NCBI GenBank assembly: GCA_028040005.1
Contig: JAOFKK010000010.1
Location: forward strand, 1 to 20,122
Length of the DNA stretch: 20,122 nucleotides
Source of the DNA: Rickettsiales bacterium
Lineage (GTDB): Bacteria; Pseudomonadota; Alphaproteobacteria; Rickettsiales; UBA1997
Direction: 5' to 3'
The notes under the pieces are model-generated. The model saw nothing but the letters and a program-made list of their open reading frames with translations. It searched no databases and was not told the DNA's origin. Shown here one piece after another: positions 17,008-20,122 of this stretch; position 1 is the first letter of the stretch; each line of letters begins with the position of its first letter. The position numbers and the translations under genes were made by a program.

Positions 17008-17391
17008 TTAATCTTCAGAAATACCAAATTCTTCTCTTATTTTTTTCTTAATTTCTTCAGGAGGGTCCTCACCATAAGCAGAATATAATATTTTACCATA
17101 TTCTTCAAGATGAATTATATTATCGTTAAGAGCTCTTTTAAACATTGGTAATTTAAGCCTCTCAACCAACACATAATACCAAGCAGGACGATTATCATCA
17201 ATACCTTTGACTAAAAATAACAAACTTGCATCTGCTCTTTTTGCCTGAGTTTCAGGGCTGGCATTATCAATAACACGATCAGCAGTTGTGTTACCCCTAT
17301 TCCTTTCGGCAAAACCACCAGAAGCGCCCTTTTGGGCAATATCTGCTGCAGAATTTTTTGATTTAAATCTATCGGCGAATGAATCACTCAT
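17008..17391 (-). CDS. Conserved-looking hypothetical protein, 127 residues
   Basis: No family could be named. It is a hydrophilic, probably cytoplasmic protein. The N-terminal third (SFADRFKSKNSAADIA to TTADRVIDNAS) is Ala/Asp/Asn-rich and looks flexible. The C-terminal two thirds are ordered, with RPAWYYVLVERLKLPMF, a helical LEEYGKILYSAYGEDPP region and a charged end. The aromatic WYYVL core and the PP turn have the look of a conserved small domain. No signal peptide or membrane segment is present. It follows the 54-residue lipoprotein gene after 13 bases and precedes ctpA by 43 bases, so it is probably in the same transcript. Confidence 0.8.
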   Translation of the reverse strand: MSDSFADRFKSKNSAADIAQKGASGGFAERNRGNTTADRVIDNASPETQAKRADASLLFLVKGIDDNRPAWYYVLVERLKLPMFKRALNDNIIHLEEYGKILYSAYGEDPPEEIKKKIREEFGISED

Positions 17392-17404
17392 GATATATTA
17401 TTAT

Positions 17405-17569
17405 TTAAGATTCTATATTATAATCTTTTAGCCACCAATCATTAACCGGTATTTTTGGACCGCAAGGACCGTCTTTAGTTGAGACGCAGGGGCTTTTTAT
17501 ATCAACATATTTTTTACCAAAACAGGAAGTTACAAAAAATAGCAATATAAATGAAAAGATTTTTATCAC
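17405..17569 (-). CDS. Small lipoprotein, 54 residues, GTG start
   Basis: A short gene that is easy to miss. Reading on the minus strand from GTG at 17569 gives a hydrophobic leader (IKIFSFILLFFV) and a lipobox VTSC, with the lipidated Cys at residue 16. The mature peptide is about 39 residues with two more cysteines, in SPCVSTKDGPCGPKIPVND followed by WW. No stop interrupts it, and no ATG is available in frame, only GTG or a weaker ATT/ATA. It begins 13 bases downstream of the tRNA-Ile end and is followed by the 127-residue gene, so it lies in a tRNA-led transcript. Small lipoproteins of this size occur as the VirB7 component of type IV secretion systems. That is a hypothesis only, since no vir gene is in the window. 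Confidence 0.7.
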   Translation of the reverse strand: MIKIFSFILLFFVTSCFGKKYVDIKSPCVSTKDGPCGPKIPVNDWWLKDYNIES

Positions 17570-17582
17570 AATTATAAAATGA

Positions 17583-17659
17583 TGGTGGGTCTGGGTGGAC
17601 TTGAACCACCGACCTCGCGCTTATCAGGCGCGCACTCTAACCAGCTGAGCTACAGACCC
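17583..17659 (-). tRNA. tRNA-Ile (anticodon GAU)
   Basis: A 77-base cloverleaf on the minus strand. The acceptor stem GGGTCTG pairs with CAGACCC, the D-arm reads AGCTCAGCTGGTTAGAGT, and the anticodon loop CTGATAA carries GAT at 17623-17625. The T-arm contains GGTTCAAGTCC, and CCA is encoded at the 3' end (17583-17585). The GAU anticodon reads AUC and AUU. In most bacteria this tRNA sits in the rRNA spacer; here it stands alone as the first element of a long minus-strand gene run. A possible -35 (TTGACT, minus strand, 17709-17714) lies upstream, but its -10 is poor. Confidence 0.97.
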
Positions 17660-17797
17660 TTGTTATACACATTGTTTATCGTTAAAATAAGCAACTAGTT
17701 TGTGACCAAGTCAATAAACAAGTCTAATTATGACTTTTATAAAATCAATAATAAATCTTTAACTTAAAGAAAAAGACCTTAAAATTATTTTCAACAA

Positions 17798-17914
17798 GAG
17801 ACCCTTACTATTAATTGAAGTAATTTGATGATTTTTTAGCGCAATATGCACATATTGGACAAAAATTAGCAGAAAAGCAAGCTGCTTTAATTAGAAAATC
17901 AATTGCAAAGGTCT
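17798..17914 (+). repeat. Longer copy of the dispersed element, degenerate
   Basis: It begins GAGACC, followed by TTAATTGAAGTAATTTGAT, which parallels TTGAAGTAGTTTGAT in the copies at 8387 and 18664. It ends TTGCAAAGGTCT, the inverted counterpart of the start. About 70 bases of interior separate them. The interior right half also matches the fragment at 9626-9660 in inverted orientation. The interior is open in one frame on the plus strand (17824-17979, no start codon), which could be a transposase or other gene remnant. It occupies most of the 282-base gap between tRNA-Ile and ribE and ends 27 bases before the ribE ATG. Confidence 0.55.
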
Positions 17915-17941
17915 TGGCAATGCTTTTAATCATTATACTTT

Positions 17942-18574
17942 ATGTTTACAGGACTTATAACTCATATTGCTCAAATTACTAATATTACTATTACAGATAA
18001 TCAAGATCTAATTTTAACAATTGCCATTACCCAAAAGGATTTAAAAAATAGTAAATATCAGATCGGATCATCAATAGCTTGCTCCGGAATGTGCTTAACT
18101 GTTACTAAATTAGAACAAAAGGATGATTATCAGATTTTTACTTTTGAAGTATCACCCGAAACCATTGCTAAAACAAATATTTCTAGCTGGGAAATAAATA
18201 ATTTTATTAATGTAGAATTTTCTTTAAGAATTGGTGATGAAATTGGCGGTCATTTGGTCAGTGGTCATGTTGACACTATTGCTAATATTCATAAAATTCA
18301 TCAAGCTAATGAAGATTCTTGGATTTTTACTTTTAAAATATCTAATGAATTTAAGAAGTTTATTTGCCAAAAAGGGTCAATTACTATTAATGGCATTTCT
18401 CTTACGGTAAATGATGTTATTTACCTAGATGAAGATAATTTTTTATTTCAAATTAATATTATTAGCCACACATTTGCCAATACCAATTTACAATTTTTAA
18501 ATTTAAATAATCAGGTCAATATTGAGATTGATATGTTAGCTAGATATATCGCTAATGCTGCAAAAAACTTATAA
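17942..18574 (+). CDS. ribE: Riboflavin synthase, alpha chain
   Basis: Catalyses the last step of riboflavin synthesis, in which two molecules of 6,7-dimethyl-8-ribityllumazine disproportionate to riboflavin and the pyrimidine precursor. The protein has the duplicated lumazine-binding barrel. The first half starts MFTGLI and includes GSSIACSGMCLTV (43-55). The second half starts near FSLRIGDEIGGHLVSGHVD (93-111) and includes GSITINGISLTV (145-156), the counterpart of the first motif. At 210 residues it is normal length. The ATG is fixed by the invariant MFTG start. ribD is 2.5 kb away on the opposite strand, so the two are not co-transcribed here. A repeat remnant ends just upstream, and a very strong promoter lies 12 bases after the stop. 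Confidence 0.97.
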   Translation: MFTGLITHIAQITNITITDNQDLILTIAITQKDLKNSKYQIGSSIACSGMCLTVTKLEQKDDYQIFTFEVSPETIAKTNISSWEINNFINVEFSLRIGDEIGGHLVSGHVDTIANIHKIHQANEDSWIFTFKISNEFKKFICQKGSITINGISLTVNDVIYLDEDNFLFQINIISHTFANTNLQFLNLNNQVNIEIDMLARYIANAAKNL

Positions 18575-18586
18575 ATTAATAATTAA

Positions 18587-18615
18587 TTGACATAGATCTA
18601 AAAATATGATATAAT
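18587..18615 (+). promoter_or_regulatory. Perfect consensus sigma-70 promoter
   Basis: TTGACA at 18587-18592 and TATAAT at 18610-18615 are separated by exactly 17 bases, which is the full housekeeping consensus. Initiation is expected near 18622. The next coding start on this strand is 18837, so the transcript would carry a leader of about 215 bases containing the 44-bp inverted-repeat element and two further inverted repeats. It could therefore drive the lipoprotein pair, a small RNA, or both. AT-rich DNA yields chance -10 boxes easily, but a 12/12 match with ideal spacing is less likely by chance. Confidence 0.65.
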
Positions 18616-18663
18616 TGATGCAATATTAAAGTTCATGGTTTTTGAAGTGAATTTTGGTATAAT

Positions 18664-18707
18664 GAGACCTTTGCACAATTGAAGTAGTTTGATTATGCAA
18701 AGGTCTC
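18664..18707. mobile_element. 44-bp MITE-like element with 12-bp terminal inverted repeats and 5-bp direct repeat
   Basis: GAGACCTTTGCA (18664-18675) and TGCAAAGGTCTC (18696-18707) are perfect inverted repeats around a 20-base core. ATAAT immediately precedes (18659-18663) and immediately follows (18708-18712), as expected for a target-site duplication. The core TTGAAGTAGTTTGATTA is shared with the copies at 8387 and, in part, 17798. It has no coding capacity, so it would be a non-autonomous or internally deleted element mobilised by a transposase encoded elsewhere. In RNA it would form a 12-base-pair hairpin, but no T-run follows, so it is unlikely to be a simple terminator. Confidence 0.6.
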
Positions 18708-18713
18708 ATAATT

Positions 18714-18760
18714 AAGAATTTTATATAGCTGATATTTTATGTCATTTATATAAAATTCTT
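18714..18760 (+). repeat. Perfect 14-bp inverted repeat in the leader region
   Basis: AAGAATTTTATATA (18714-18727) and TATATAAAATTCTT (18747-18760) are exact reverse complements separated by 19 bases. In RNA this is an AU-rich hairpin, followed by TTTAATAT, a weak U-rich tail. It lies directly after the 44-bp element and could end a short transcript from the promoter at 18587. Confidence 0.6.
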
Positions 18761-18769
18761 TAATATAAA

Positions 18770-18821
18770 TATAAGATTTTTGCTCAACTAAAAATAATTT
18801 TACTTGTGCTAAAATCTTATA
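18770..18821 (+). repeat. Second inverted repeat just upstream of the lipoprotein gene
   Basis: TATAAGATTTT (18770-18780) and AAAATCTTATA (18811-18821) are perfect 11-base inverted arms. Pairing resumes with a GC next to each inner end after one mismatch. The right arm ends 15 bases before the ATG at 18837, so the structure could cover or expose the translation start region. No clear Shine-Dalgarno is visible. Confidence 0.5.
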
Positions 18822-18836
18822 AATATTAAAGATCTC

Positions 18837-19172
18837 ATGAGCAAAATATTCTATAAAATTCCATATTTCTTATCTATTTGTGCTTTACTTATTATATCCT
18901 CCTGCACAACTTACTCAACTAGCTATAATGAAAGACAGCCAATTGATCTTGAAGATATAAATAATGTTAAGAAAGGAGAGGCTTGCACTAAAAATCTTTT
19001 TGGTGGCATTGACTTTCCTCTTATTGGTAATGTTGCCGTCAAATTAAGTGGTGAACAATCGGTAATTGACGCTCTTAAAAATGGTAATATTACCGATGTT
19101 TATTCTGTTGATAGATCAACGGAGCATTATTTATTATATAGCAAAAAATGTACAATTGTCTATGGTAAATAA
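18837..19172 (+). CDS. TRL-like small lipoprotein
   Basis: A 111-residue exported lipoprotein. The signal peptide covers about residues 1-22, with lipobox IISSC (lipidated Cys23). The mature part contains VKKGEACTKNLFGG, a run with alternating hydrophobic residues (GNVAVKL), an ALKNGNITDVYSVDRST segment and a final strand ending KCTIVYGK. The order KGEAC, then A-x-x-x-G-x-I-T-x-V-x-x-V-D, then C-T-I-V-Y-G resembles the TRL-like family of small bacterial lipoproteins, whose function is not known. Two cysteines (in GEAC and KKC) may form a disulfide. It is the first gene after the perfect promoter and overlaps the next lipoprotein gene by 11 bases, so the pair is probably translationally coupled. 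Confidence 0.72.
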   Translation: MSKIFYKIPYFLSICALLIISSCTTYSTSYNERQPIDLEDINNVKKGEACTKNLFGGIDFPLIGNVAVKLSGEQSVIDALKNGNITDVYSVDRSTEHYLLYSKKCTIVYGK

Positions 19173-20043
19173 TTTTATAATTTTATCATTATTGCTATTT
19201 CTATTTTCTTCCTGCGTTTCTATTAAAAAAACCGGTGAACAATCTTATAAAAAGGAAATAAAAGATATTTATCAGAAAAGAGTGAATTTATTTCCAAAAT
19301 TAAGTCAAAAAGAAATTAAAAAACGTCAAAATAAATCACTTCCAACTTTTGATAATAACTGGCATGATAAAAATAGCGCTGCCGCCATTATTAAATCTTC
19401 TATCATAGATTCTATAAATAATAATAAGAAATTTATTGAAATTGACTTACGCTATTATCGGTCAGTTGGCTTGGGTAATATTATGTTTTCAGCCATTGCA
19501 GATGAGGATTTAAGTAATTTCTTATATTTTTCAAAATTTGATCAACAATTTTTTATTTTATTTAATTTCAGTCAGGATCGGGTTACTATAATTAATGGTC
19601 AAAAAACACCATATGATTTTGATATTTTATATATAAAGGGTAATATTAAAGATAAGGAGATTATTTTTAATGTTAGCAATTCTAAATCTGTCCAATGTAA
19701 TATTAAATTTACACCCCAACAACCAATTTTTTCATTTTTAGCTGACAATATTAAGACGGCACCTTGTGATATTCGTGAAATATCTAATTCTTTACAAAAT
19801 TTTCTTTATAATATTACGACATTAGATTATATTGGTACAGATTGGAATATGAAATTATTTTCAATAAATGGCTCAAATTATGCTCATAATGGTGGCACAC
19901 CAAAATTTACCCATGGTTTAATAGAAAATGTGATGAATGATAATATTGTTAATCTTGATATGGGTTCATTTAAATATATGAAAATAGGACGCTATCATAA
20001 TAATGAGAGTCCAAAATTTAAATATAAAGAACGATCAGATTAA
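19162..20043 (+). CDS. Hypothetical lipoprotein, 293 residues
   Basis: No family recognised. The open frame extends upstream to an ATG at 19066, but the ATG at 19162 gives a textbook lipoprotein signal (MVNNFIILSLLLFLFSSC) with the lipidated Cys at residue 18. I choose it for that reason, and it overlaps the preceding gene by only 11 bases. The mature protein is basic at first (KKEIKDIYQKR, KLSQKEIKKRQNK). It then forms a long mixed domain with many beta-type hydrophobic/aromatic strands (FIEIDLRYYRSVGLGNIMFSAIADE, QFFILFNFSQDRVTII, IIFNVSN) and two later cysteines (in QCNIKF and PCDIRE). It likely sits in the envelope and works with the small lipoprotein before it. The stop is 79 bases before the window end. 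Confidence 0.78.
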   Translation: MVNNFIILSLLLFLFSSCVSIKKTGEQSYKKEIKDIYQKRVNLFPKLSQKEIKKRQNKSLPTFDNNWHDKNSAAAIIKSSIIDSINNNKKFIEIDLRYYRSVGLGNIMFSAIADEDLSNFLYFSKFDQQFFILFNFSQDRVTIINGQKTPYDFDILYIKGNIKDKEIIFNVSNSKSVQCNIKFTPQQPIFSFLADNIKTAPCDIREISNSLQNFLYNITTLDYIGTDWNMKLFSINGSNYAHNGGTPKFTHGLIENVMNDNIVNLDMGSFKYMKIGRYHNNESPKFKYKERSD

Positions 20044-20122
20044 GCTTTTGATAGTGATGTATTTCTTGTTTTAAATTTTCAATATTATCTTTGGACATAT
20101 CTATTATAAACCATATTTACAA

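Noticed and set aside
17914..17939. ribE promoter from TTGGCA and TATACT
   Set aside because: The spacer is only 14 bases and the -10 would end 2 bases before the ATG, so it is not a credible promoter for this start.
18664..18707. Simple intrinsic terminator of ribE
   Set aside because: The stem is strong but no T-run follows. The perfect ends, 5-base direct repeats and related copies elsewhere fit a small mobile element better, and a promoter lies between it and ribE.
19066..19161. Upstream ATG for the 293-residue lipoprotein
   Set aside because: It re-reads the end of the TRL-like gene and would bury the lipoprotein signal inside the protein; 19162 gives a proper signal peptide.
20018..20098. 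Minus-strand 26-codon frame starting ATG at 20098 (MSKDNIENLKQEI...)
   Set aside because: It looks mildly protein-like but stops quickly, overlaps the end of the lipoprotein gene and has no recognisable family. At the window edge it cannot be supported.

Overview
The window is strongly AT-rich bacterial DNA (by eye roughly 30% G+C) packed with short-spaced genes on both strands. The gene content points to an alphaproteobacterium, most likely a host-associated Rickettsiales-like or Holosporales-like lineage. The hints are extreme AT bias, an IalB-family invasion protein, many small lipoproteins, RNase J, palindromic intergenic repeats, and two large orphan proteins sitting among housekeeping genes. 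It still has riboflavin genes (ribD, ribE), threonine synthase and a type II glutamine synthetase, so it is less reduced than Rickettsia itself. The lineage is an inference from composition and gene content, not a database result.

Layout. 1-3.7 kb (minus strand): mnmA then leuS, a tRNA thiolation/charging pair. 3.7-6.5 kb (plus): a membrane-anchored conserved hypothetical with a good promoter, an unrecognised 307-residue membrane protein, and radA. 6.53-6.87 kb: three tandem 115-bp copies of a long palindromic repeat. 6.9-8.3 kb: an IalB-like exported protein convergent with a parvulin-like lipoprotein. 8.5-9.6 kb: a eukaryote-like (type II) glutamine synthetase. 9.7-17.7 kb (minus): a long co-directional run reading tRNA-Ile(GAU), a 54-residue lipoprotein with a GTG start, a 127-residue hypothetical, a CtpA-type protease, ribD, a 500-residue orphan, thrC and rnj. 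Several joints are overlapping or very tight. 17.9-20.04 kb (plus): ribE, a perfect consensus sigma-70 promoter with a hairpin-rich 215-nt leader, then two overlapping lipoprotein genes.

How the genes fit together. The core genes cover tRNA modification and charging (mnmA, leuS, tRNA-Ile), DNA repair (radA), RNA turnover (rnj), envelope protein handling (ctpA, the parvulin-like lipoprotein), riboflavin synthesis (ribD and ribE, split by the tRNA region) and nitrogen/amino-acid metabolism (glutamine synthetase, thrC). The accessory material falls into two groups. One is orphan proteins that could act at the host interface (307 aa, 500 aa, IalB-like, several lipoproteins). The other is non-coding repeat DNA.

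The most notable non-coding structure is a family of short sequences with ends like GAGACCTTTGCA, found in up to five intergenic places. One copy is a neat 44-bp inverted-repeat element flanked by a 5-bp direct repeat, which suggests small non-autonomous or decayed transposable elements. The other is the palindromic tandem array immediately downstream of radA. No complete transposase, CRISPR array, rRNA or phage gene was found.
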